Positions 32,591 through 40,219 of a stretch of DNA of 64,000 bases are shown here, piece after piece. The DNA is from 2-12-FULL-60-25 sp003576745. GTDB taxonomy: Bacteria; Patescibacteriota; Patescibacteriia; 2-12-FULL-60-25. Numbering within the stretch: the stretch's first letter is position 1; each line of letters starts with the position of its first letter. The notes under the pieces are model-generated. The model was not told the DNA's origin. It was given only the letters and a program-made list of their open reading frames with translations, and searched no databases. The stretch lies in NCBI GenBank assembly GCA_030272835.1, contig SZOQ01000003.1:54008-118007 (forward strand), read 5' to 3'. Made by a program: the position numbers and the translations under genes.

Positions 32591-33376
32591 CTATTTCGGC
32601 TGGGCTTCCAAAAACTGATTCAGCACCAGGGTAAATGTTTTTTCATCCATGAGTCCCTGAAAGCGGACGCCGTTCACGAAAAACGTGGGCGTTCCCTGCA
32701 CGCCGGCGCGGCGTCCGTCGTCGACATCTTTATCGATTTTCCTGTCGTACGTGCGCGCCTCCATGCACGCGTCATACTGCGCCATATCGACGTTCACGAA
32801 TGTTGCAAGTTTGCGGAGATCGTCCGGGCTCATGTGTTCCTGATCCATGTACACGAGGTCATGAAAACGCCAGTAGGGATCCTGCCCCTGGGCGAGAATA
32901 CAATTGGCCGCAAGCGCCGCATTTCTCGCATCGGGATGAATTTCTGAAACGGGAAAATCGCGTATCAAGAAATGCACCTGATTCCCCATGGCGGCGATAA
33001 CACGCCGCACGATGGGCGCCTGTTCCTTGCAGAACGGGCATTGGTAATCGGCAAACTCAATAACGGTAACGCGCGCGCTCCTGTTTCCAAGTTCCGGCGC
33101 CAGTCCCGCGGGGGTGAGCCGCTCGATATCCGCGGGTGTCACCTTGGCATTCGCGACATACGAAGAAAGGCTCGCCTGCATGCGGCGCGCATTCGGGTCC
33201 ACGATGGCGCCGCTCTTCAGCCGAAGGTAATATCCGACGGTCAAATAGCCGAACCAGACTAGGGGCAGGAGAATCAAAAAACCGAGAACCGAGAACAGGA
33301 TCAGCATGAGACGTTTACGCCGGGTTTTCCGAAGATCAAACTCGGCTGGAGCCGCGTCGTTCACGCGGATTATCAT
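32591..33376 (-). CDS. DsbA-like membrane-anchored thiol-disulfide oxidoreductase
   Basis: Introduces or reshuffles disulfides outside the cytoplasmic membrane. Seen: a short cytoplasmic N terminus, one membrane helix (LMLILFSVLGFLILLPLVWFGYLTV, about 23-47), then a thioredoxin-fold domain from about 95 with VTVIEFADYQCPFCKEQAP (active-site CPFC), an inserted helical region with NAALAANCILAQGQ, and GVQGTPTFFVNGVRF carrying the cis-Pro. Length 261 fits the CPR/Gram-positive anchored DsbA family. Its stop lies two bases from the start of the Cys-rich pilin-like gene, so the pair is an operon and that protein is a likely client. No DsbB/VKOR partner is visible. Confidence 0.9.
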   Translation of the reverse strand: MIIRVNDAAPAEFDLRKTRRKRLMLILFSVLGFLILLPLVWFGYLTVGYYLRLKSGAIVDPNARRMQASLSSYVANAKVTPADIERLTPAGLAPELGNRSARVTVIEFADYQCPFCKEQAPIVRRVIAAMGNQVHFLIRDFPVSEIHPDARNAALAANCILAQGQDPYWRFHDLVYMDQEHMSPDDLRKLATFVNVDMAQYDACMEARTYDRKIDKDVDDGRRAGVQGTPTFFVNGVRFQGLMDEKTFTLVLNQFLEAQPK

Positions 33377-33432
33377 ATCATGCGGCGGCTCCGTACGTCA
33401 GCGCGTGAAGAGACGCATCATGTCGGCCGCCG

Positions 33433-33461
33433 TTGACAAACGGGCCTGCCGGAGCTACCCT
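33433..33461 (+). promoter_or_regulatory. Promoter of secG
   Basis: TTGACA (33433-33438), 17-base spacer, TACCCT (33456-33461). The ATG at 33477 is 15 bases downstream, leaving a leader of under 10 bases. Confidence 0.65.
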
Positions 33462-33476
33462 CCCAGCACTTCATCT

Positions 33477-33698
33477 ATGCGGGAACTTCTGTTACCGATT
33501 ATCCAAATGATCCTGTCGGTGCTGCTCGTGGCCGCTATTTTGCTGCAGCAGCGCGGTTCGGGCCTGGGCGCGGCGTTCGGCGGCGGCGGAGACGTATTCC
33601 GGACAAAACGCGGCGTTGAAAAAATCCTCCACTACGCCACCATCGGGCTGGCGATGCTCTTTTTCGGCAACGCCATTCTCACCGTTCTCCTGGCGTAA
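33477..33698 (+). CDS. secG: Preprotein translocase subunit SecG
   Basis: Small subunit of the SecYEG channel. Seen: 73 residues with two membrane helices, LLLPIIQMILSVLLVAAILLQ and YATIGLAMLFFGNAILTVLLA. Between them is the diagnostic loop QQRGSGLGAAFGGGGDVFRTKRGVEK. The ATG at 33477 is the only start that gives the family N terminus. It is followed after three bases by an anchored solute-binding protein, so the two are likely co-transcribed. Confidence 0.92.
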   Translation: MRELLLPIIQMILSVLLVAAILLQQRGSGLGAAFGGGGDVFRTKRGVEKILHYATIGLAMLFFGNAILTVLLA

Positions 33699-33701
33699 TC
33701 C

Positions 33702-35567
33702 ATGCGCGCGATTCTCTCGAAGATCCGCGTCTTGTTCCATCGGATATTCTTCTGGCACGAGGGCGGAAAACAATCTTCGGAATTTATCCCGAATGCAGGG
33801 CATGATCATGCCCTGGTATTGCATGTCGCTGAACCGTCGAAAATCCCGCGCTGGCGCCAACTCCGTTACGTTAGCCATGTCCTAAACATCAAAGAACGGC
33901 GGGCGCTCATTGCGGCAGCGCTCGTATTCGCGCTGGGCATCGCCGGAACCGCCTGGGCGATTTCGACCGAACGCATGATTCGCGTACCGTCGAATGGCGG
34001 ACGCATGATCGAGGCGGTCGTCGGCGCCCCCAAAACCATCAACCCCCTTTACGCCGCCAAGAGCGATCCGGATCAAGATCTGACCTCTCTCGTCTATGCC
34101 GGGCTCTTCCGCCGAACCGGCGGAACCGGCGTGGTCCCGGACATCGTGGAACGCTTTGAATGGTCGGAGAACGGCAAACGGCTGCGACTCGAACTCCGCA
34201 AGGATGTGCGTTTTCATGATGGGACGCCTCTTACGAGCGATGATGTGCTTTTCACCATCCACGTCGCAAAGAACCCGGCCTGGAGAAGCACATACGCGAA
34301 TGCCCTCCGGGACGTAAACGGAGAACGAATCGACGACTATACGCTCGACATCGTCCTGAAGGAGCCGGACATTTTTATTTTGGATGCACTGACCATCGGC
34401 ATTCTCCCCGCGCATATTTGGCTGGATATTTCGCCGGGAAATGCCCTGCTCGCCGATGCGAATATACGACCGATCGGCGCAGGTCCGTTTAAAATCCACT
34501 CGTTCCGCAAAGACACGCGGGGCGTGATGCTTGCCTATACGCTGGAACGGTACGAAGGCTATCACGGCATTCAGCCCTTCCTGTCCCAAATAGAATTCCG
34601 CTATTTCCCGTCGAAAGAACAGGCGGAAGACGCATTGCGCGGCGGACGCGTTGATGCGCTCGCCTTTGTGGAGAGCGGCAGTATCGGCAGACTCACCGGC
34701 AATGAGCGGTTGACCTATGCAACCATCGAGCTTCCGCAGGAGACCATCGCCTTCTTCAACCTGAATGACGAACTGCTGAAGAATTCCAAAGTGCGCCAGG
34801 CGCTCGCGCTCGCCGTGGACCGAGAACTTGTGGTGGACGCGCAAGCCGGCATTTCGACGCCCGTGTACGGCCCGTATCCTTTTGACGATGTGACGCCGAC
34901 AGCTTCTTCCTCCGAAGAACGGCTGGATGCCGCGCGCGCTCTCCTCGCGGAAGCGGGGTGGGTGCAGGTGATGAATTCCGAAGTCCGAATTCGAAAGGAC
35001 ACGGCACAGGGATCGCCGTCGAGCACCATGAGCGCAACGGCGTCATCCACCGAACTCGTACTCACCATTTCGGTCCCGCAAGTAGCGGACCTCATCAGCG
35101 TGGCGCAGGTGCTTGCGCGACGCTGGTCGCTCTTGGGCGCGAAGGTGAATGTGGACGTGGCGGATCCGGATCAGCTGGCCCAGCGCGCCACGCGCGCCCG
35201 CGATACGCAGATTCTGGTCTGGAACGTGCGTCTGAATCCTTCGCAGGATCTTTACCCCGTATGGTGGAGCGGAAACGCCAAAGGCAATGGCCTGAACCTG
35301 TCCAATTTGTCGGATCGCAATGTGGACGATGCCATAGAGGCGCTCCGAAGCGCGACCACCACGGAGGCGCTCAAGGCCGCACGAAAAACCCTGTCGAATG
35401 CCATTCTCTCACGAGATCCTGCCGTCTTTTTGACGCGCCCTGCCTATGGCTACGTATATTCTTCGGACATTCGCGGCGTCAGCGACAGGCTCGAACTCGG
35501 CACACCTTCAGACCGCTTCCTCGATATACCGAATTGGTATGTAAAGACGCGGTGGGCATGGAAATAG
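33702..35567 (+). CDS. Membrane-anchored family 5 solute-binding protein
   Basis: Extracytoplasmic peptide/nickel-type binding protein (SBP_bac_5), 621 residues. Seen: a cytoplasmic N terminus of about 65 residues, one uncleaved membrane helix (ALIAAALVFALGIAGTAWAIS, about 68-88), then the family fold: GAPKTINPLYA, LTSLVYAGLF, RLELRKDVRFHDGTPLTSDDVLFTI, GAGPFKIHSF, FNLNDELLKNSKVRQALALAVDRE and the late VWNVRLNPSQDLYPVWWSG lobe. Known: these proteins normally feed an ABC permease, but none is encoded nearby. Many CPR genomes carry such orphan anchored forms. It begins three bases after secG. The ligand is not predictable. Confidence 0.88.
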   Translation: MRAILSKIRVLFHRIFFWHEGGKQSSEFIPNAGHDHALVLHVAEPSKIPRWRQLRYVSHVLNIKERRALIAAALVFALGIAGTAWAISTERMIRVPSNGGRMIEAVVGAPKTINPLYAAKSDPDQDLTSLVYAGLFRRTGGTGVVPDIVERFEWSENGKRLRLELRKDVRFHDGTPLTSDDVLFTIHVAKNPAWRSTYANALRDVNGERIDDYTLDIVLKEPDIFILDALTIGILPAHIWLDISPGNALLADANIRPIGAGPFKIHSFRKDTRGVMLAYTLERYEGYHGIQPFLSQIEFRYFPSKEQAEDALRGGRVDALAFVESGSIGRLTGNERLTYATIELPQETIAFFNLNDELLKNSKVRQALALAVDRELVVDAQAGISTPVYGPYPFDDVTPTASSSEERLDAARALLAEAGWVQVMNSEVRIRKDTAQGSPSSTMSATASSTELVLTISVPQVADLISVAQVLARRWSLLGAKVNVDVADPDQLAQRATRARDTQILVWNVRLNPSQDLYPVWWSGNAKGNGLNLSNLSDRNVDDAIEALRSATTTEALKAARKTLSNAILSRDPAVFLTRPAYGYVYSSDIRGVSDRLELGTPSDRFLDIPNWYVKTRWAWK

Positions 35568-35655
35568 GTTATTGGTTTTCGTTATCAGGTATTCGTTGTC
35601 CGTTATTATCTCTCTGCCTTACAAAAACGAATAGCCAATACCCAAAAACCTGCCG
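35565..35655 (+). repeat. Diverged dispersed-repeat-like segment, copy 5
   Basis: Contains GGTTATTGG-type and TTACAAAAACG / CCAATACCC phrases that resemble the edge of the dispersed repeats but lacks the GGG heptads. Assignment is tentative. Confidence 0.35.
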
Positions 35656-35664
35656 ACATCCCTC

Positions 35665-35693
35665 TTGAAAAACAGAAGGTTCTCATCTATTCT
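35665..35693 (+). promoter_or_regulatory. Promoter of tRNA-Leu
   Basis: TTGAAA (35665-35670), 17-base spacer, TATTCT (35688-35693), about 20 bases before the tRNA. Confidence 0.65.
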
Positions 35694-35714
35694 AGCGCGG
35701 CTGGATATAGACGC

Positions 35715-35801
35715 GGGCGAGTGGCGGAACTGGTAGACGCACTGGCTTCAGGAGCCAGCGGGGGCAACCCCATGAGAGTTCGAGTCTCTCCTCGCCCACC
35801 A
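35715..35801 (+). tRNA. tRNA-Leu(CAG)
   Basis: Class II tRNA. The acceptor pairs GGGCGAG with CTCGCCC; the anticodon stem CTGGC/GCCAG encloses TTCAGGA with anticodon CAG; the variable arm is GGGG-CAA-CCCC; A73 and encoded CCA. Confidence 0.95.
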
Positions 35802-35838
35802 TACACACGAGCGCCGACATGCGCTCGTGTGTATATTT
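35801..35838 (+). terminator. Terminator after tRNA-Leu
   Basis: ATACACACGAGCGC-CGACAT-GCGCTCGTGTGTAT followed by ATTT. Confidence 0.85.
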
Positions 35839-35978
35839 CGGAGCGACTGCGCATCTCTCTTTTACGTACCCAACCTGCAAACACGTCTCTCTGTATGACC
35901 GGAGAGGAGGGCGGCCTTGCCAATATATTCATTCGCGAGAATGGTTTCATAGGCTCCTCACCCTCTGACTCGCATTTT

Positions 35979-35986
35979 GCTATACT
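35979..35986 (+). promoter_or_regulatory. Extended -10 promoter of the flavin reductase gene
   Basis: TGC directly precedes TATACT (35981-35986), an extended -10 element. The ATG at 35996 is nine bases downstream, so the message should be leaderless. Confidence 0.55.
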
Positions 35987-35995
35987 CCTTCGTAT

Positions 35996-36547
35996 ATGGA
36001 ACGACTGAATATCCCGGTATTGCTTGGTACAGCCCGTGAAGGACGCGCGAGCGAAGGGCCGGCAAAATATATCCACCGCCTTCTCTTGGAAAAAGACGTG
36101 GAGAGCGCGCTCATCGATCCGCGCGATTATCATGAAAAAAAGACCTTCGAAAAAGAGCGTGTTCAACCCTGGGCAGATATCATGAAGCGCGCGGACGGGC
36201 TCGTTATTGTAACGCCGGAATACAATCACGGATATCCGGGTCCGCTCAAAGAAATGCTGGATGCCCTCTATGAAGAATTTGCGCGCAAGCCCGTGGCTGT
36301 CTGCGGCGTATCCGCCGGCATGCTGGGTGGCGCGCGCGTTGTGGAACAGGTGAAACTCGTGGCCATCGAGCTCCACATGTGTCCCATCCGCGAATCCGTG
36401 TATTTTTCGGATGTACGAAATCTCTTCAATGAGAAAGGCGACATAACGGATCCCGGCTTCGATGCGCGATGCGCTCAAATGTTCGAAGAGCTTTTCTGGT
36501 TTACCCGCGCGCTCAAAGCCGGACGCGAGGGAGTTGTCCGGGAATAA
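35996..36547 (+). CDS. NAD(P)H-dependent FMN reductase family protein
   Basis: Flavodoxin-fold reductase, 183 residues, cytoplasmic. Seen: N-terminal IPVLLGTAREGRASEGPAKY (phosphate-binding loop of FMN), the conserved VIVTPEYNHGYPGPLKEMLDALYEE near residues 73-97 and VCGVSAGMLGGARVVEQ. These match NADPH-dependent FMN reductases of the azobenzene/chromate reductase type. Substrates range from quinones to metals, so no specific role is assigned. It has its own extended -10 promoter, and the ATG at 35996 agrees with the family start. Confidence 0.9.
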   Translation: MERLNIPVLLGTAREGRASEGPAKYIHRLLLEKDVESALIDPRDYHEKKTFEKERVQPWADIMKRADGLVIVTPEYNHGYPGPLKEMLDALYEEFARKPVAVCGVSAGMLGGARVVEQVKLVAIELHMCPIRESVYFSDVRNLFNEKGDITDPGFDARCAQMFEELFWFTRALKAGREGVVRE

Positions 36548-36735
36548 AGCGAAGGGGTACGGTTTGGGGAAATTATCGCTGGGAACTTTTGGCAATTGGG
36601 AATTGGGAATTGGGAAAAGAGGGCAAAGGGCAAAGGGAACGGGGTTCGGGGAGAATTATGCCCCCTACGCAACTACGTACTACGCCCTACGCAGCTCTCC
36701 TACTCCCAACTCCCCGCTCCCCACTTCCGACTTCC
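36548..36735 (+). repeat. Dispersed intergenic repeat, copy 6
   Basis: GGGAATTGGGAATTGGG, then AGGGCAAAGGGCAAAGGGAACGGGG and GTTCGGGGAGAATTATGC, then CCCCTACGCAACTACGTACTACGC, then a C-rich ACTCCC end. It ends just before the RNase J promoter. Confidence 0.8.
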
Positions 36736-36752
36736 TGCCGACGAGCCGATAA

Positions 36753-36781
36753 TTGACAAAACGGACATCGTGGAGTATTAT
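36753..36781 (+). promoter_or_regulatory. Promoter of the RNase J gene, with a ~195-base leader
   Basis: TTGACA (36753-36758), 17-base spacer, TATTAT (36776-36781); a strong consensus match. The leader to 36983 contains TCGCGA...TCGCGA and ATGCGCAT...ATGCG-type inverted repeats and holds no open gene. Confidence 0.7.
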
Positions 36782-36983
36782 GACTTCTCGAAGTGACATT
36801 TCGCGATTTCCTGACTCTGTCGGGACCTCGCGATCGGTACGAATGCGCATACGCATCCGGACCATCCAACGCGACACAATCGAAATTCTTAACCCGCCAA
36901 AACCGCGGATCGCAAAACGTTGATTTTTTCAAATAAACGGCAATTGCCTCACGGTTTCTGGCATTTCACATGTTCAATGTTCT

Positions 36984-38984
36984 ATGGAAGCAATGAAAAA
37001 TGACGGTCGTCCCTCCTCCGGGAGCGGTTCGGCCGGTTCGGGACGTCCTCCTTCGCGCGGATCATCCCACAAAAAGGGAATGTCGTCCCATGGCGGACGA
37101 AAACCATTCCATCCCGGCAAGCCGGGACAAAAAAAACACGGCCATGCAGGCATGTCCCTCAAAGAGGGGTTCGCCAAAGAAGAAGGACCGCGCCGTCGGA
37201 AAAAATCGGATCGTTTCGGCGGCCGCGGCGGAGGAGCTTTTTCCTCGCTCCCCCGCATGTCCGCCTTTAAGCATAAGCCGTTTTTAAAAACCGGTACGGA
37301 TAAAGACACGCTTTCGCACGGAGACCGGCTCCGAGTCATCGTTCTCGGCGGCAATGAAGAAGTCGGACGCAACTGCACCATTCTCGAATACGGCAATGAC
37401 ATTATTATCATTGACCTCGGTCTTCAGTTTCCGGACGAGGATATGCCAGGCGTGGACTATATTATCCCGAATATCTCGTATCTGAAGGGGAAGGAAAAGA
37501 ATGTCCGGGCAATTGTCATTACGCATGCGCACTATGACCATATCGGCGGCGTCTCCCATCTGGCTTGGCGGCTCGGGAATCCTCCGATTTTCGCCGCAGA
37601 CCTTACCTGCGGCATCATCAACAAGCGGCATCAGGACCATCGGGACCTTCCGCCGCTCAATCTGCGTTCGGTAAAATCCGATGACGTGCTCCAGCTCGGG
37701 CAATTCAAGCTCGAATTCTTCGGCGTGGCCCACTCGGTGCCGTCCTCGCTGGGCGTTGTGGTGAATACCCCGTGCGGGATTATCGTGCATACGGGCGACT
37801 TCAAGCTCGACCCGAACCCGGGTTCGCAATCCATCCAGGAGACGCACAAAATCAAAGCGCTCGGCAAACGGAATGTTTTGGCGCTCATGATCGACTCCAC
37901 GAACGCATCCCAACCGGGACGGCAGATTGCGGAACATGAAATTCAGACGAATATCGACGAAATCATCACCAATGCCGAAGGACGCATTATCATCGGCACA
38001 TTCGCGTCCATGATTGCCCGTATCCAGCAGATTATCCTCGCCTGCGAACGGAACGGCCGAAAAGTTGCCGTGGAAGGCTTCTCTATGAAATCGAATGTCG
38101 CCATTGCCCAGGAACTCGGCTACATGAAAATCCAAAAAGGCACGCTCATCGACTCCAAGCAAATCCATTCCTATCCGCGAAATAAGGTGGCGGTGATTTG
38201 CACGGGCGCACAGGGCGAGGAACGCGCGGTCCTCATGCGCATTGCAAACCGCGAACATCCGTTTTTGTCCATTGAGCCGGGCGATACCGTGGTGTTCTCT
38301 TCGTCGGTCATTCCGGGCAATGAACGGACGGTGCAGCGCGTGAAAGACACGCTCTACCGCGAGGGCGCGGACGTGGTGCACTATAAAATGATGGACGTGC
38401 ACGCCGGCGGACATGCCAAACAGGAAGACCTGGCCGAAATGCACGAAATGGTGAAACCAAAATACATCATTCCGATCGAAGGCCATTATTCCTTCCTGTG
38501 CGAACATGCGAAAGTGGCCATCCAGAACGGCTTTCCGAAGGAACGGATCTTTATTGCCGACAACGGACAAATCATGGAATTCGATAAAAAAGGAAACGGC
38601 GTCTTGACCAACAAGAAGGTGCCCACCGAATACGTGTTCGTGGACGGACTCGGCGTTGGCGATACTAATCAAATCGTGCTCCGCGACCGGCAGGAGCTGG
38701 CCGGGGACGGCATTATGATTGTTGTCGCCGTCATCGAAGCACGCACCGGCGTCCCGCTCGCGCTCCCCGACATTATTTCGCGCGGATTCATCTACATGAA
38801 GGAATCCCAGGATCTCATTCAGTCCGCGCGGCGTTTCTGCGCCAAAGTTCTGAAAGACAATGATCCGAACTCCGAGGCGAATCCCACCTATCTCAAGGAG
38901 AAACTCAAGGATGAGCTCGGCGAATATCTCTTTAAGAAAACCGAACGCCGTCCGATGATTTTGCCCGTGATTGTGGAAGTGTAA
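36984..38984 (+). CDS. rnj: Ribonuclease J with long basic N-terminal extension
   Basis: Metallo-beta-lactamase/beta-CASP nuclease with endonuclease and 5' exonuclease activity, central to mRNA turnover in bacteria lacking RNase E. Seen: residues 1-105 are a disordered Gly/Ser/Lys/Arg-rich extension. The core begins at DRLRVIVLGGNEEVGRNCT; the zinc motif HAHYDH is near residue 179, then GVAHSVPSSLGVV, HTGDFK, the beta-CASP region with GTFASMIARIQQII, and HAGGHAKQEDLAEM near 480. Length 666 exceeds the usual ~555 because of the extension. It has its own strong promoter with an unusually long leader, and a palindromic terminator. Confidence 0.95.
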   Translation: MEAMKNDGRPSSGSGSAGSGRPPSRGSSHKKGMSSHGGRKPFHPGKPGQKKHGHAGMSLKEGFAKEEGPRRRKKSDRFGGRGGGAFSSLPRMSAFKHKPFLKTGTDKDTLSHGDRLRVIVLGGNEEVGRNCTILEYGNDIIIIDLGLQFPDEDMPGVDYIIPNISYLKGKEKNVRAIVITHAHYDHIGGVSHLAWRLGNPPIFAADLTCGIINKRHQDHRDLPPLNLRSVKSDDVLQLGQFKLEFFGVAHSVPSSLGVVVNTPCGIIVHTGDFKLDPNPGSQSIQETHKIKALGKRNVLALMIDSTNASQPGRQIAEHEIQTNIDEIITNAEGRIIIGTFASMIARIQQIILACERNGRKVAVEGFSMKSNVAIAQELGYMKIQKGTLIDSKQIHSYPRNKVAVICTGAQGEERAVLMRIANREHPFLSIEPGDTVVFSSSVIPGNERTVQRVKDTLYREGADVVHYKMMDVHAGGHAKQEDLAEMHEMVKPKYIIPIEGHYSFLCEHAKVAIQNGFPKERIFIADNGQIMEFDKKGNGVLTNKKVPTEYVFVDGLGVGDTNQIVLRDRQELAGDGIMIVVAVIEARTGVPLALPDIISRGFIYMKESQDLIQSARRFCAKVLKDNDPNSEANPTYLKEKLKDELGEYLFKKTERRPMILPVIVEV

Positions 38985-39003
38985 AAGAAATTGAAAGCCG
39001 CAA

Positions 39004-39036
39004 ACGCTTTTGATTTTTTTAAAAAATCAAAAGCGT
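39004..39036 (+). terminator. Terminator after RNase J
   Basis: ACGCTTTTGATTTTTT...AAAAAATCAAAAGCGT, a perfect palindrome with a T-rich arm. Confidence 0.7.
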
Positions 39037-39044
39037 ACGTTCAG

Positions 39045-39145
39045 AGGAGGTTCCCCTACGCAACGACGCACCCCTATACTTCCTACTCCCCACTTCCTAA
39101 CTTCCTGTCCTCGCATCCTGCTCACCGTGTTCTGCTTCCTGAAAT
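39045..39145 (+). repeat. Partial dispersed repeat (C-rich arm only), copy 7
   Basis: CCCCTACGCAACGACGCACCCC followed by CTACTCCCCACTTCCT phrases, matching the right arm of the other copies; the G-rich arm is missing. Confidence 0.55.
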
Positions 39146-39174
39146 CCCCTCATCACGCTACACTGCCCGGCAGT

Positions 39175-40167
39175 ATGAAAGCCCTCTGTTTTTCCGGCAT
39201 ACAGCCCACGAATGTCATCCATATCGGCAATTATATCGGCGCGCTCAAGCAATGGAGCGATCTTCAGCACCGGTATCCATGCTATTTTTGCGTAGTGGAC
39301 CTGCATGCCGTCACCGTAACGCAGGATCCAAAACTCCTCCGCGAAAATATCCTGAACACGGCGGCAACGTATTTGGCGGTGGGCATTGACCCCAAACGGT
39401 CTCGCCTGTTTATCCAGAGCGAGGTGAAAGAGCATGCCGAACTCGGATGGCTTTTGGGCACTATCGTGAAAATCGCGGAACTACAACGCATGACGCAGTT
39501 CAAGGACAAATCCAAAAAACGCGGCGAGAGTGTTGGCGTAGGCTTGTTCACCTATCCGGCGCTCATGGCCGCGGATATTTTGCTCTATGACACGACCGTC
39601 GTCCCGGTGGGAGAAGACCAAATGCAGCATGTGGAACTCACACGGACCATCGCACGCCGTTTCAACCAGCAGTTCGGTGACACCTTCGTAGTCCCGGAAA
39701 GCCTTATCCAAACCACGGGCGCGCGTATTATGGGACTTGATGATCCGACAGAAAAAATGAGCAAAAGCGCTCGCTCCCCCATGAATTACATCGCCCTCAC
39801 GGATGACGATGACACCGTCAGAAAGAAGGTGATGCGCGCCGTTACCGACAGCGGAGACGACGTTTCATATGACCCGAAGAAAAAACCCGCGATTTCCAAT
39901 CTTCTCACGATCTATCACCACATGACCGGCACGCATTTAAAAGATACGGAAAAGAAATTCTCCGGCAAAGGATATGGCGATTTCAAAAAAGCGCTTGCGG
40001 AAGCGGTTATTGAGCATATTGCGCCTGTCCGGAGGAAGATTGCGGAATATCGGAAGGATCCGCAGCAATTGATGAAACTATTGGACGAAGGACGCGATGC
40101 CGCCTGTGAGGCCGCAGAGAAAAAAATGAACCTGGTACGCGACAGGATGGGTCTAGGGCGCCGATAG
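39175..40167 (+). CDS. trpS: Tryptophanyl-tRNA synthetase
   Basis: Charges tRNA-Trp. Seen: class I synthetase motifs, FSGIQPTNVIHIGNYIGAL (HIGN) at residues 6-24 and EKMSKSA (KMSKS) near 195, plus the Trp-pocket segment PALMAADILLYDTTVVPVGEDQMQHVELTR. Length 330 is standard. The open frame extends upstream through repeat DNA, but the family begins at the ATG at 39175. TACACT at 39159-39164 is a plausible -10 box ten bases before the ATG, another near-leaderless arrangement. Confidence 0.96.
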   Translation: MKALCFSGIQPTNVIHIGNYIGALKQWSDLQHRYPCYFCVVDLHAVTVTQDPKLLRENILNTAATYLAVGIDPKRSRLFIQSEVKEHAELGWLLGTIVKIAELQRMTQFKDKSKKRGESVGVGLFTYPALMAADILLYDTTVVPVGEDQMQHVELTRTIARRFNQQFGDTFVVPESLIQTTGARIMGLDDPTEKMSKSARSPMNYIALTDDDDTVRKKVMRAVTDSGDDVSYDPKKKPAISNLLTIYHHMTGTHLKDTEKKFSGKGYGDFKKALAEAVIEHIAPVRRKIAEYRKDPQQLMKLLDEGRDAACEAAEKKMNLVRDRMGLGRR

Positions 40168-40219
40168 CCTGATCCTCGTGCAAATACGCTCCTCGAGATT
40201 ATTCCGTTATCCTGCGGAA

